Positions 7,719 through 16,621 of a stretch of DNA of 30,579 bases are shown here, piece after piece. The number at the start of each line of letters is the position of its first letter. The stretch's first letter is position 1. Position numbers and translations under genes: made by a program. This DNA is from Bacteroidota bacterium. GTDB taxonomy: Bacteria > Pseudomonadota > Alphaproteobacteria > Puniceispirillales > Puniceispirillaceae. The notes beneath the pieces were generated by a model, which saw nothing but the letters and a program-made list of their open reading frames with translations, was not told where the DNA came from and made no database searches. The DNA is taken from the NCBI GenBank assembly GCA_009936825.1, contig JAACDV010000284.1, positions 1-30,579 of the forward strand, in the 5' to 3' direction.

Positions 7719-9215
7719 TTAGAATGTGCAGCCCCATTTATCACCCCATGCCGCCTGCCAAAAAGAACTGTTGGTGATGTTGGATTTCGGTGTTCCGCCA
7801 GCCCATAAATCACGCTTCGGATCGCTATGCTGTCGGAAATAATCCTGAAGCTGTGTTGATAAATTGGCCATGACCATCTGCGCATCATCGCCGCAGTTTT
7901 GTGGATCACAAAGATTTATCCGCTCTTCTGGATCGCTGTGCAGATCATAAAGCTCGCTTTTCAACGGATCAACGCCGGGGTGGGTGAAGCGTTCAATATA
8001 GAGATTATCTGCCGTGCGAATGGCACGGCTTTCCTCCTGCTCCATAAATAAAGCGCCACGATGGGCGTGCCGGGGATTGTCCAAATCAATTGCGCGGCTA
8101 TCGGTTCGGGGCCCGCCGAGACCCGGCGCACCAACTGCGTCAAGCAGGGTATTGGCAAGGTCCAACTGGCTGACCAGCTTGTCAGATGTTGCGGCGGCGA
8201 TTCCCGGGCCCCGCATAATGAGCGGAATGTTATAGCTTGGTCGCAGCATTGACGATGGCCAGGCCGCAAGTCCATGCCCCCAGATGCCGTGATTGCCAAG
8301 CGAGAATCCGTGATCCGCGGTGTAGATAACGATGGTGTTTTCAGCAAATCCGCTGACCTCCAACTGCGCCAAAATACGGCCAACCCCTTTATCTATGAGC
8401 GACGTTTGTGAAAAGTAATTGCGCAGGCTGTCGGTATCGTTCGGCAGCCTTAACGGACCCGCAAAGCGCTCATGCGGGGCCTGACCTGCTTCCAAAACCC
8501 GCTGGGTATATCGGTCAATCACCCGTTGATTAACGCCCTCACGCGGGACCGATGATAACGGTGTTTCATCATAAAGCGCGGCAAACTCATTCGCCGCACG
8601 CCCGCGAATTGCCGGCCAGTGACCATAGGGGCCGTTAAAGGGAACAAAGGCAAAAAACGGGGTGTCACTGCCTTCTTGATCGCTTAGAAACTGCACCGTC
8701 TTATCGGTGAAAAAATCAACCGAATGACCCTCAAAGACATAATTCTCGTCGTTTTCGATCATGCGATTGCCATAAAAGCTGACCGTATGGCCATGCGGAA
8801 ATGTCACCCAATGATCGAAAGCCGATGGAGGCTGCCATGCCTTGCCAAGATGATATTTCCCGATCAGCGCGGTGGTATAGCCAGCAGCCTTGAACTGATC
8901 CGGAAGGGCATTAAATTCACCAATAGCGTTCCAGCGATCAGGCCATTGTGCCTCCAGTCCATCATCCAGCCATGTATGAATTCCGTGCGCGGAGGGCATC
9001 AGGCCGGTAAGAACTGATGCACGGCAGGGCGAACACATCGCATTAACACAATAGGCATTGGTGAATTTCGTGCCGCCCTTTGCCAGTGCGTTTAAGGCCG
9101 GTGTTTTTACTTCGGAATTGCCATAGCTTCCCAGAAAATCTGCTGATTGATTGTCCGACATGAACAGCAGGATATTTGGACGCTTGCCAGATTTTGAAGC
9201 CAATTTTGATGCCAT
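7719..9215 (-). CDS. Type I (formylglycine-dependent) sulfatase
   Basis: A 498-residue member of the alkaline-phosphatase/sulfatase superfamily. It opens RPNILLFMSDNQSAD, giving the metal-binding Asp-Asn near residues 21-22. The modification motif CSPCR is at 61-65, where Cys61 would be oxidised to formylglycine, and continues ASVLTGLMPSAHGIH. A second metal site is visible as IYTADHGFSLGNHGIWGHG. It has no signal peptide, so it should act in the cytosol on an imported organosulfate, as choline sulfatases do, although I cannot identify the substrate. An AGGAG lies about 9 bases before the ATG. The gene is divergent from the CoA-transferase pair across a 196-base gap that may hold promoters for both. 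Maturation would need a formylglycine-generating enzyme encoded elsewhere. Confidence 0.9.
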   Translation of the reverse strand: MASKLASKSGKRPNILLFMSDNQSADFLGSYGNSEVKTPALNALAKGGTKFTNAYCVNAMCSPCRASVLTGLMPSAHGIHTWLDDGLEAQWPDRWNAIGEFNALPDQFKAAGYTTALIGKYHLGKAWQPPSAFDHWVTFPHGHTVSFYGNRMIENDENYVFEGHSVDFFTDKTVQFLSDQEGSDTPFFAFVPFNGPYGHWPAIRGRAANEFAALYDETPLSSVPREGVNQRVIDRYTQRVLEAGQAPHERFAGPLRLPNDTDSLRNYFSQTSLIDKGVGRILAQLEVSGFAENTIVIYTADHGFSLGNHGIWGHGLAAWPSSMLRPSYNIPLIMRGPGIAAATSDKLVSQLDLANTLLDAVGAPGLGGPRTDSRAIDLDNPRHAHRGALFMEQEESRAIRTADNLYIERFTHPGVDPLKSELYDLHSDPEERINLCDPQNCGDDAQMVMANLSTQLQDYFRQHSDPKRDLWAGGTPKSNITNSSFWQAAWGDKWGCTF

Positions 9216-9411
9216 GTCGAAATTCTCCTGACGTGGTCGATGCTATTTGGCCGACAATTTAGAGCCATATTGCTATCATGCATGGCTCGTCAGCTTGTGC
9301 AAAAAGAAAGTAGCGGCAGCTTTGATATTTCAATGCCGGAACGCGTGCAAAGGTTGCATTACCGCTAAGGCTGCGCTTAGGTAGGCCGTCATGGAATTTT
9401 GGGACTGAGTG

Positions 9412-10263
9412 ATGGCTGAGTTTATGGCGTTGAAACAGGCGGTTGAAACCTATCTCGAAAACGGGATGTTGGTATCATTTGAAGGCTTTACGCATTTAAT
9501 GCCCTTTGCGGCGGCGCACGAAGTTATCCGCCAGAACCGGCGTGATCTGACCGTGGTAAGGATGACGCCCGACGTCATTTACGATCAGATGATCGGCATG
9601 GGCTGTGTTGCCAAGATGATTTTTTCATATGCCGGCAATCCCGGCGTTGGATTGTTGCGCCGGTTACGGGATTCGGTGGAAAATGGCTGGCCGCACCGCA
9701 TTGATCTCGTCGAACATTCGCATGCCGCCTTGGCGCATGCTTATGAGGCTGGTGCGTCCCGATTGCCGTTTGCGATGCTGCGCGGGTATGTGGGCGCCGA
9801 GCTTGCAGAGGTCAATTCCGATATTCGCAGCGTTACCTGCCCATTCACTGGTGAAAAGCTAGCGGCGGTTCCGGCGATTAATCCTGACGTGACGTTCATT
9901 CATGCGTTAAAGGCGGATCGTCACGGCAATGTTCTGATCGAAGGTATTGTCGGTGTCCAGAAAGAGGCGGTTCTGGCGGCAAAAAAGGCGATTGTTACGG
10001 TTGAGGAAATCGTTGACACGTTCGACGCCCATCCCAACGCATTGGTTTTGCCGCGCTGGACGATAGATGCCATCGCCCTTGTTCCGGGGGGTGCGCATCC
10101 CTCTTATGCGCATGGCTATTACCCGCGCGACAATGCCGGATATTTGGCGTGGGATAAGATTGCGGCCGACCGCGAAGGGTTTCTTCAATGGATGACAGAG
10201 AATGTTCTGAATGTTGATGAAACGGTCTTTGCGGACCGCGTGCAGTGGAGGCGACAATCATGA
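9412..10263 (+). CDS. CoA-transferase subunit A (glutaconate/3-oxoacid CoA-transferase type)
   Basis: A 283-residue alpha subunit of a class I CoA-transferase. It contains MLVSFEGFTHLMPFAAAHEVIRQ at the N-terminus, corresponding to the family's nucleotide/CoA-loop region, a SYAGNPGVGLL stretch, and the segment INPDVTFIHALKADRHGNVLIEG typical of GctA/ScoA-like subunits. With subunit B it would move CoA between carboxylic acids in the cytoplasm. GTG at 9409 immediately precedes ATG 9412, and neither has a strong Shine-Dalgarno. It overlaps the B subunit by four bases (ATGA, 10260-10263), so the two are translationally coupled. The acid substrates cannot be read from sequence. Confidence 0.88.
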   Translation: MAEFMALKQAVETYLENGMLVSFEGFTHLMPFAAAHEVIRQNRRDLTVVRMTPDVIYDQMIGMGCVAKMIFSYAGNPGVGLLRRLRDSVENGWPHRIDLVEHSHAALAHAYEAGASRLPFAMLRGYVGAELAEVNSDIRSVTCPFTGEKLAAVPAINPDVTFIHALKADRHGNVLIEGIVGVQKEAVLAAKKAIVTVEEIVDTFDAHPNALVLPRWTIDAIALVPGGAHPSYAHGYYPRDNAGYLAWDKIAADREGFLQWMTENVLNVDETVFADRVQWRRQS

Positions 10264-11048
10264 CCAATGCCGCGGACACCCCCTTTACCGATGACGAGAT
10301 GATGACGATTGCTGCGGCGCGGATGCTGACTTCGGATGATGTCTGTTTTGTAGGAATCGGGCCGCCATCAGCCGCCTGCAATGTGGCCCGGATGACTCAC
10401 GCGCCCGGAATTACCCTGATTTACGAATCCGGTACTATTGGCACAGCCCCCGATGTTTTGCCGCTGTCGATCGGTGATGGTGAGTTGTGTGAAACCGCGC
10501 TGACAACGGTTCCGGTTCCCGAGATGTTGCGCTATTGGCTGCAGGGCGGACATATCACCGTTGGGTTTCTGGGGGCAGCTCAGATCGATAAATTCGCCAA
10601 TATCAACACCACAGTTATCGGAGATTATAAAGCTCCAAAAACGCGGTTGCCGGGCGGCGGCGGTGCGCCGGAAATTGCCAGCCTGTCGCAAAAAGTTTTT
10701 GTGACAATGAAGCAGTCGCTCCGCAGCATGGTGGAGAAAATCGACTTTGTTACCAGCTTTGGTTTTGGCGAGGGCGGCGATCATCGTCGTCGCATGGGGC
10801 TTGAAACCGCTGGCCCGGCGGCGCTGATAACGGACCTTGCCGTTTGGGAGCCGGACCCCGTGACGCGCGAATTGACCGTCACTAGATTGCATCCGGGAAC
10901 AACGCGGGAAATGGTGCAGGATAAGTGTGGATGGAGCGTGCGTTTTGGCGAGAATTTAGAAGTATCAACACCGCCGAATATAGACGAGTTGACTATCCTG
11001 CGAGAGCTGAAAGCGCGCACCAAGGCCGCCCATGAAGCCGGCGTCTAG
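10260..11048 (+). CDS. CoA-transferase subunit B
   Basis: A 262-residue beta subunit. The GIGPPSAACNVAR loop is followed by LIYESG, where Glu56 occupies the place of the catalytic glutamate that forms the glutamyl-CoA thioester in class I transferases. This favours a true transferase over the related ring-cleaving hydrolases (IpdAB type), which I recall as lacking that residue. GFLGAAQIDKFANINTTVIGDY and LPGGGGAPEIASL are further family hallmarks. I chose ATG 10260 because GGAGG at 10247-10251 sits 8 bases upstream and the start overlaps the A-subunit stop; a GTG at 10245 is in frame but falls at the Shine-Dalgarno itself. It ends 23 bases from the convergent ABC ATPase gene. Confidence 0.88.
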   Translation: MTNAADTPFTDDEMMTIAAARMLTSDDVCFVGIGPPSAACNVARMTHAPGITLIYESGTIGTAPDVLPLSIGDGELCETALTTVPVPEMLRYWLQGGHITVGFLGAAQIDKFANINTTVIGDYKAPKTRLPGGGGAPEIASLSQKVFVTMKQSLRSMVEKIDFVTSFGFGEGGDHRRRMGLETAGPAALITDLAVWEPDPVTRELTVTRLHPGTTREMVQDKCGWSVRFGENLEVSTPPNIDELTILRELKARTKAAHEAGV

Positions 11049-11071
11049 CCTGATAGTAGGAGGCCAAAATT

Positions 11072-11893
11072 CTATGTGAGCCACTTGCTATCAAGCTCGG
11101 GTAGAGGGATGGCTTCCAAAAGTGTGCGGGTGTATTCGTGGCGCGGCTTATCGAATATCTGCCGCGTTGGACCTTGTTCTACGATCAGGCCAGACTGCAT
11201 CACCATAACATGATGACAGAGCCTGCGAATAATCGATAAATCGTGGCTGATGAACAATATCGTCAGTGATCTTTTGATTGCGATGTTCTGCAGCAAATCC
11301 AATATTTGAGCCTGTGTCGAAACATCCAAGCCGGATACAATTTCATCGGCAACAATACAGGTTGGATTAAGGGCCAATGCGCGGGCAATGCCAACGCGTT
11401 GCCGCTGACCGCCAGACAGCTGATGCGGATACCGAACAGCCAGCGCCGGATCAAGTTGGACCGCGGTCATTAACTCCGCTACCATGAGGTGAATATCAGT
11501 GGCCGACTGCCGGGAGCCTTGATGAAGCTTTAATGGTGCGGCGATGATCTGGCCGATCGTCAACCGCGGATTTAATGATGACATCGGGTCCTGAAAAATC
11601 ATCTGAATGTTCTGGCGCAGTGGCAGGAATTCAGTGTCGCTGATTGAGGCAACGTCATTCCCATCGAACAGAATCTGACCGCTTGTCGGCTTGTAAAGGC
11701 GCACAAGACAGCGGGCTAATGTTGATTTTCCCGACCCACTTTCACCAACAATGCCAAAGACCTCGCCGCGCTGAACTGTAAAGCTTAACCCGTTCAAGAT
11801 GCGGATTTTGGGCGTCGCACCAAAGGTTGACTTGGCGTTCATATCGGGCAAGTCCAGCACTAGATCACGGACATCGAACATCACCTCGCTCAT
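11072..11893 (-). CDS. Dipeptide/oligopeptide ABC transporter ATP-binding protein (DppF/OppF-like)
   Basis: A 273-residue ABC ATPase with Walker A GESGSGKS, the peptide-family stretch IQMIFQDPMSSLNPRLTIG, signature LSGGQRQR, and Walker B-like CIVADEIVSGLD followed by the H-loop LFISHD. It ends with the short OppF/DppF tail (HEYTRTLLEAIPLP). It would pair with the adjacent ATPase to power the permease complex on the cytoplasmic face. ATG 11893 is the likely start because it overlaps the preceding stop as ATGA (11890-11893); a longer reading from 11911 has no such support. It is the last gene of the importer operon. The Walker B aspartate and glutamate are present, although EIVSGLD replaces the common EPVSALD. 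Confidence 0.92.
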   Translation of the reverse strand: MSEVMFDVRDLVLDLPDMNAKSTFGATPKIRILNGLSFTVQRGEVFGIVGESGSGKSTLARCLVRLYKPTSGQILFDGNDVASISDTEFLPLRQNIQMIFQDPMSSLNPRLTIGQIIAAPLKLHQGSRQSATDIHLMVAELMTAVQLDPALAVRYPHQLSGGQRQRVGIARALALNPTCIVADEIVSGLDVSTQAQILDLLQNIAIKRSLTILFISHDLSIIRRLCHHVMVMQSGLIVEQGPTRQIFDKPRHEYTRTLLEAIPLPELDSKWLT

Positions 11894-12783
11894 AGCTCTG
11901 CCCCGGTCCATTTCGCATCCGCAGCAGCGATTTCATTTTGCAAACCGACAATCACATTATCCGCCACCGGAAGCAGCGATTCATCGGGTTTATCAAAACG
12001 TGGCGTCGCTGTAATCAACGCGCGTGCATAGGGATGAATATCGTCGGTGCTGAACAGGCTCGCAGCATCGGTATCGCAGACAACCATGCCTTGCCACATC
12101 ACCGAAACGCTCCGACAGATTTTGGCAACAACACCCATGTCATGAGTGACGAACAGCAAAGTTGTCTGGTGCTCGCGCTGCATATTGGCGATCAGGCGTA
12201 ATATCTGTTTTTGCACAGTTACATCCAGCGCGGTTGTAGGCTCGTCAGCGATAATAAGGTCTGGTTCGGCGGCAAAAGCGGCGGCGATCAAAACGCGCTG
12301 GCGCATGCCCCCGGACAGCTCATGCGGGAACGCCCGCAGCACGCGTTCGGGATCACGGATGGAAACCTCATGCAAAAGATCAAGCGCGCGTTTAGTGGCA
12401 CGTTTATTGTCCCAGCCCAGAATTCGGGTCAGCCGGTCGGTCATTTGATCGGCAATACGCCGGCATGGGTTCAGCGCTGTCAGAGGATCCTGCGGGATGA
12501 TGGCAATACGCTGTCCGATAACATAGCGGGCCTTCGCCGGAGGCAGCGTTGCAAGGTCCACACTATCCAGCAGAACTTGGCCAGAAGCACGCACGATCTG
12601 CTGTGGCAACAGGTTGCAAATCGTCTTGCCGATCATGCTTTTGCCAGCGCCGCTTTCGCCAACCAAACCATGCACTGATCCGCGCTCAACCGACAGTGAC
12701 ACATCACGCAAAAGGCGCGGGCCGGACTGGCCCAATGTTACGTTCAGATTATCGATTTTAAGAAACGGTGCCATCAAATTCAC
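11890..12783 (-). CDS. Dipeptide/oligopeptide ABC transporter ATP-binding protein (DppD/OppD-like)
   Basis: A 297-residue ABC ATPase with Walker [30 protein letters not shown], signature LSGGMRQR, Walker [13 protein letters not shown] and H-loop LFVTHDMG, followed by the C-terminal region ([14 protein letters not shown]) of peptide/nickel-type importers. It likely starts at GTG 12783, which overlaps the DppC-like stop as GTGA; ATG 12774 three codons later is an alternative. It forms the ATPase heterodimer with the next gene. The characteristic 3' iron-sulfur cysteine cluster of some OppD/DppD proteins is not evident here. Confidence 0.92.
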   Translation of the reverse strand: MNLMAPFLKIDNLNVTLGQSGPRLLRDVSLSVERGSVHGLVGESGAGKSMIGKTICNLLPQQIVRASGQVLLDSVDLATLPPAKARYVIGQRIAIIPQDPLTALNPCRRIADQMTDRLTRILGWDNKRATKRALDLLHEVSIRDPERVLRAFPHELSGGMRQRVLIAAAFAAEPDLIIADEPTTALDVTVQKQILRLIANMQREHQTTLLFVTHDMGVVAKICRSVSVMWQGMVVCDTDAASLFSTDDIHPYARALITATPRFDKPDESLLPVADNVIVGLQNEIAAADAKWTGAEL

Positions 12784-13616
12784 CGCAAGACCGGGTCGAA
12801 CCGCTCTTTAAGCCCCTCGCCAAACTGCGAAAAGGATAAAACAGTCAGAAACAGAGTTATCATTGGCACGATCAACAGCCACGGGGCGAAATGGATTTGC
12901 GTTCTACCTTCGGCAATCATTCCCCCCCATGTCGGATCGTCGGTCGGTATCGACAAATTGACGAATGACAAAATTGCCTCAACGATCACGGCGACTCCCA
13001 TTTCTAGCGATAGCAAAACGCCAATTGTTGGCAGAACATTTGGGGCAACTTCGGCCAGAAGAATTCCGAATTTCGTTCGCCCGATGATGACTGCACTGCT
13101 GACATATTCCATCCGCGCCTGCTGCATAGTCTCGGCCCTGACAACACGGCAAAACCGGGTCCAGTCAATCACCGCAATGGCTATGATCACCGAATGCAGG
13201 CCAGTGCCCAGAACAGCAACCAGCAGAATTGAAAACAGCACTGGCGGAAAGCTCATCCAGATGTCGACGATGCGGCTGATTATGCGGTCGGTCCAGCCCC
13301 CAAAATACCCAGCAAGAAGGCCCAGCGACGATCCAATCAGACAAGCGCCGCCGCTGGCCAGAACCGCCACAATCAAGGCAATCCGGGCACCGTAAATTGT
13401 GCGTGATAGCACATCACGGCCCAGCGTGTCAGTGCCCAGCCAGTATCCAGCTTCACTGCCATCCTCCCAGAACGGCGGCAGTTTCCCAAGGAATAAATCC
13501 TGAGCCAACGGGTCGTGTGGGGCAATTAATGGGGCAAAAACCGCCGCCAGTACCAGACATAATAGCCATCCAGACGGTAGGATAAGGCGCCATGAAAGGG
13601 GCTTGCTCTTATCCAT
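12780..13616 (-). CDS. ABC transporter permease (DppC/OppC-like)
   Basis: A 278-residue inner-membrane permease with about six hydrophobic segments. The periplasmic loop contains the DppC hallmark GTDTLGRDVLSRTIYGAR, and the cytoplasmic EAA loop reads VRAETMQQARMEYVSSAVIIG. It forms the translocation pore together with the DppB-like partner. The start ATG 13616 overlaps the upstream stop by 8 bases, and its own stop overlaps the next start by 4, consistent with tight coupling. Family assignment is clear; cargo is not. Confidence 0.92.
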   Translation of the reverse strand: MDKSKPLSWRLILPSGWLLCLVLAAVFAPLIAPHDPLAQDLFLGKLPPFWEDGSEAGYWLGTDTLGRDVLSRTIYGARIALIVAVLASGGACLIGSSLGLLAGYFGGWTDRIISRIVDIWMSFPPVLFSILLVAVLGTGLHSVIIAIAVIDWTRFCRVVRAETMQQARMEYVSSAVIIGRTKFGILLAEVAPNVLPTIGVLLSLEMGVAVIVEAILSFVNLSIPTDDPTWGGMIAEGRTQIHFAPWLLIVPMITLFLTVLSFSQFGEGLKERFDPVLR

Positions 13617-14631
13617 TGCGAAGCCTCGGATTCAACAGCACATAAGTCATATCAACCAGTAGATTTATCACAATGAAAATCACCGAAAACAAAATGACAA
13701 TACCCTGTATCAGCGGCAGATCACGGTTAATCACAGCATCAATCGCAAGGTTGCCTAGCCCTTCATAAGAGAACAGCTTTTCGACAATGACAGTGCCGCC
13801 AATCAGAAAGGTGAACTGCACCCCGACGAGTGTCAGCGTGGGGAGTACGGCGTTGCGAAGACACTCGCGCATGATTACCGATAATTCAGAAAAACCGCGC
13901 GCCCTAGCAAGCATGACATAGTCATTCCCAACAACGTCCTTCAGCGACTGTGTCAATAGCTGGGAGATGACAGCAGCCAGAGGCAATGCCAGCGCCGTAG
14001 CCGGAAGACACATATGCATCAATAAGTCGGTCAGCACCGTTCCATCAAATCGGATGATCGATTCGAGGAGATAAAAATTTGTAGTATAGTCGATCATCAG
14101 CGATGGAGAGATGCGCCCGGAAACAGGAAAAATCGGTAGAGCAACACCCAGTAATAGAATAAAGCTGAGACCCCACAGAAAATCGGGGATTGATAGCGAC
14201 ATTCCGTTCCAAAGGTCGATCGTTGCCTCGGTACGCTTACCGCGATGTAATGTTCCAAGAACAGCAAGACAGCCGCCAATTAGCACCGCGAGCAACAGGG
14301 CGAAAATAGCCAGCTCCAGCGTTGCAGGCAAGCGGCCCAAAACGATCATCAGAACATTCTGCCGCAATGAAATTGAGGTTCCAAAATCGCCTCTGACCAC
14401 GGAAGTTAGCCAGATGATGAACTGCTCGGCAATGGATTTATCAAACCCGTAGAGCTTGCGCAGCAAAGCAATATCGGCCTCGCTAGCACCGGGCGGCAGC
14501 ATCATCGAAATGGGGTCGCCCGGGGCAACGCGAATGACCACGAACACCACAAGGGCAACCCCAAACAGCGTTACCAGTGTGGTAATAAATCTAATTAAAG
14601 CTTCATGCAAAGACATGTGGCGTTTTGGCAT
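13609..14631 (-). CDS. ABC transporter permease (DppB/OppB-like)
   Basis: A 340-residue permease with an N-terminal membrane helix (LVTLFGVALVVFVVIRVAPGDP), the DppB-type motif, and an EAA loop around YVMLARARGFSELSVIMRECLRNAVLPTLTLVG. Five to six further hydrophobic segments follow. It pairs with the DppC-like permease. Two starts are possible, ATG 14631 and ATG 14616 (MSLHEAL); neither has an obvious Shine-Dalgarno, and the shorter form begins closer to the first helix, as relatives do. It is separated from the binding-protein gene by a 158-base gap containing a tandem repeat and inverted repeat that may tune downstream expression. Confidence 0.92.
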   Translation of the reverse strand: MPKRHMSLHEALIRFITTLVTLFGVALVVFVVIRVAPGDPISMMLPPGASEADIALLRKLYGFDKSIAEQFIIWLTSVVRGDFGTSISLRQNVLMIVLGRLPATLELAIFALLLAVLIGGCLAVLGTLHRGKRTEATIDLWNGMSLSIPDFLWGLSFILLLGVALPIFPVSGRISPSLMIDYTTNFYLLESIIRFDGTVLTDLLMHMCLPATALALPLAAVISQLLTQSLKDVVGNDYVMLARARGFSELSVIMRECLRNAVLPTLTLVGVQFTFLIGGTVIVEKLFSYEGLGNLAIDAVINRDLPLIQGIVILFSVIFIVINLLVDMTYVLLNPRLRNG

Positions 14632-14753
14632 CCCATCACGTTTTTGGTTCAGGAAATATACTTAATAAATCACCCGGGGAATATTTCAAATGAAAGGCGG
14701 GGGGCAGTATGAACCGCCACCCGCGATATGATTTAGGAGCCGGCCCGACCCGT

Positions 14754-14804
14754 GTGAAGCGGCCCTTCTTGTTAGGCTGGCCCTCTTTGTTAGGCGGGCT
14801 TCAC
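14754..14804. repeat. 18-bp tandem duplication framed by an inverted repeat at the stop of the binding-protein gene
   Basis: Two 18-base units, GGCCCTTCTTGTTAGGCT (14761-14778) and GGCCCTCTTTGTTAGGCG (14779-14796), match at 15 of 18 positions. The second contains the stop codon of the binding-protein gene (TTA at 14790-14792 on the plus strand). The pair is bracketed by GTGAAGC (14754-14760) and GCTTCAC (14798-14804), so RNA from the operon could fold into a hairpin just after the stop. It may act as a partial terminator or RNA-processing element that keeps binding-protein mRNA above permease mRNA. Confidence 0.6.
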
Positions 14805-16325
14805 GCGGTGTGCGTGCAAGGCCCCGGATACGTGCGGAACGACAGATATATCGGCCGAATGGATGATTGGCTGAACATATTGAAGCAAAGGAATGACGTA
14901 TCCTTCCTCGGCAATCTTGCGATCGACAGCCTGATATCCGGCAATGCGCTTGGCCTCATCCGGCTCGCCCCAAAGTGGCCCGATCATATCGATGATGTCC
15001 TGACCGTCCCACACCGAATGCGGTGAGGGGCCGAACATCGCAAAACCGGTCGAAGTTGCCGGATCACCGATCGAATTACCCCAGTTGTAAAACGCAGCAG
15101 GCGCCAGCGTATCGGCGGCACGAAGCTCGTAATGTTTGGCAATTTCATAGACCTCAATTTCGGCCTCGATGCCAACCCTGCGCCACAAACCAACAATGGC
15201 CTGGATCATTTCATAATCCTTCGGCTTAAAACCGCGAGTCGTCTGGATTTTGAACTTCACCGGATTATCGGTGCTATAGCCAGATGCTGCCAACAATTGC
15301 TTTGCCTTTTCAGGATCGTAGCCAACCTTGATCGACGAATCATAGGCCGAATATTCAGGCGTTTGCAGCGTATCAATAGCCACACCATAGCCTGACAGCA
15401 ACCGCGAAATAATGGTTTCTTTGTCGATCGCATGATGGGCTGCCAGACGCACGTTCCGGTCAGTCATCACGTCGATATCGTTAAGGAAAATCATGCCGAT
15501 ATCCGACACCGGAGTGGTCACACCGGCAAGATTTGGCTTTTTACGAAGGCGGTCATATTCCTCATAAGGAATTTCCATGGTGATGTGCGATGCACCAGAT
15601 TCAACCTCGGCAACTCTCGATGACGCATCCGCGACGAACTTGATTGTCACAGTTTCAAAAGCAGGCTTGCCGCCCCAATAGTTCGGGTTGGCCTTCAGGC
15701 GCATGAACGCATTGCGCTCAAACTTTTCGACCATATAGGGGCCAGTACCAATCGGCGCAGCCTCAAAACCTTCGGCACCGACTTTTTCAAAATACGCTTT
15801 CGGCATTACATATCCGGTCAGGAAAGACATCCATTTGAACAGCGTTGGCTCATAGGCCAGCACGTCAGCGGTGACTTTGTTGCCGTCAGCGGAGATATTA
15901 CCAATTTTGGACCAGACGAACTGGATCGGATTTCCGGTCGCAGCGTCGCCTGCACGTTGCAGTGACCACGCAACATCCTCGGCGGTGAACGGTGATCCGT
16001 CGTGCCAGGTCACGCCTTCGCGCACGGTCATTTCGATTTTCGTTTTGTCAGCATTCCAGCCCCAGCCGGTTAAAAGGCCGGGTGAAAAGCTGAGATCAGG
16101 TTCCTGTGCGATATACTGATCAAAAACTGACTGATACAGCCCCTGAATCGTCGGGTTCACCGCTGATGGGCCCACTGTGGGGTCCCAAGATGGCAGGTTG
16201 ACGTTATAGGCAATGGTGAGGTCGCTGGTCTGTGCGGCCACATATCCGGGTATGCCAAGCAAACCGATTGATGCTGACGCAGCTCCATAACCAAGAAGCG
16301 TGCGGCGTTTCATTTTTAATGTCAT
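14790..16325 (-). CDS. ABC transporter substrate-binding protein, family 5 (DppA/OppA-like)
   Basis: A 511-residue periplasmic binding protein. The N-terminus MKRRTLLGYGAASASIGLLGIPGYVAA (split here at the hydrophobic core) has twin arginines at residues 7-8 and a plausible cleavage after about residue 31, so Tat export is likely. The mature part carries the SBP_bac_5 signature KTKIEMTVREGVTWHDGSPF followed by TAEDVAWSLQR, and later PIGTGPYMVEKFERN and LKANPNYWGGKP. It delivers ligand, classically peptides but in Proteobacteria also many other solutes, to the permeases encoded downstream. ATG 16325 is supported by GGGAGA about 6 bases upstream. First gene of the five-gene importer operon. Confidence 0.93.
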   Translation of the reverse strand: MTLKMKRRTLLGYGAASASIGLLGIPGYVAAQTSDLTIAYNVNLPSWDPTVGPSAVNPTIQGLYQSVFDQYIAQEPDLSFSPGLLTGWGWNADKTKIEMTVREGVTWHDGSPFTAEDVAWSLQRAGDAATGNPIQFVWSKIGNISADGNKVTADVLAYEPTLFKWMSFLTGYVMPKAYFEKVGAEGFEAAPIGTGPYMVEKFERNAFMRLKANPNYWGGKPAFETVTIKFVADASSRVAEVESGASHITMEIPYEEYDRLRKKPNLAGVTTPVSDIGMIFLNDIDVMTDRNVRLAAHHAIDKETIISRLLSGYGVAIDTLQTPEYSAYDSSIKVGYDPEKAKQLLAASGYSTDNPVKFKIQTTRGFKPKDYEMIQAIVGLWRRVGIEAEIEVYEIAKHYELRAADTLAPAAFYNWGNSIGDPATSTGFAMFGPSPHSVWDGQDIIDMIGPLWGEPDEAKRIAGYQAVDRKIAEEGYVIPLLQYVQPIIHSADISVVPHVSGALHAHRVKPA

Positions 16326-16436
16326 GACTTTCTCCCATAGATGGAACGATTCGCGCGGTTTAGTTTACGATGTTATCGCTATCTTTGATAATTGTCCGAA
16401 ATATCTTTTCGAAACACTTCCTCATTATCACCAACG

Positions 16437-16481
16437 AAACACTATTATACATATTTAGTGATAAATGAAAGCTTCAAGCTT
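16437..16481 (-). promoter_or_regulatory. Candidate promoter and operator of the ABC importer operon
   Basis: The 296-base gap between the importer operon and the CrtI-like gene is AT-rich. Read on the minus strand it has a perfect -10 box TATAAT at 16449-16444, predicting a start near 16437 and a leader of about 110 bases. No good -35 box sits at 17 bases. Instead the -35 region is overlapped by AAGCTT-C-AAGCTT (16469-16481), a symmetrical site that could bind a regulator. Nothing else recognisable was seen in 16326-16621, including no clear terminator for the CrtI-like gene, which runs away from it. Confidence 0.4.
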
Positions 16482-16621
16482 AAAACAAGTCAAGTCGGAT
16501 TGTTGCCAATCACGATAATAGATCGAGTTTAATTCCAGACCATAAGTAGGTCTATGAGATGGAATGCAGGATCGCCTATTTTCTGATTCGGCTAAATGAC
16601 TGCAAATCCTATCTGAGCTTG

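Noticed and set aside
9216..9411. Riboswitch or structured leader between sulfatase and CoA-transferase genes
   Set aside because: No recognisable riboswitch core or strong extended pairing was seen. It appears to be an ordinary divergent promoter region.
11072..16325. Nickel or microcin-specific importer
   Set aside because: The five-gene order fits the general peptide/nickel family, but no metal-binding His-rich stretch or other cargo-specific marker is visible in the binding protein.
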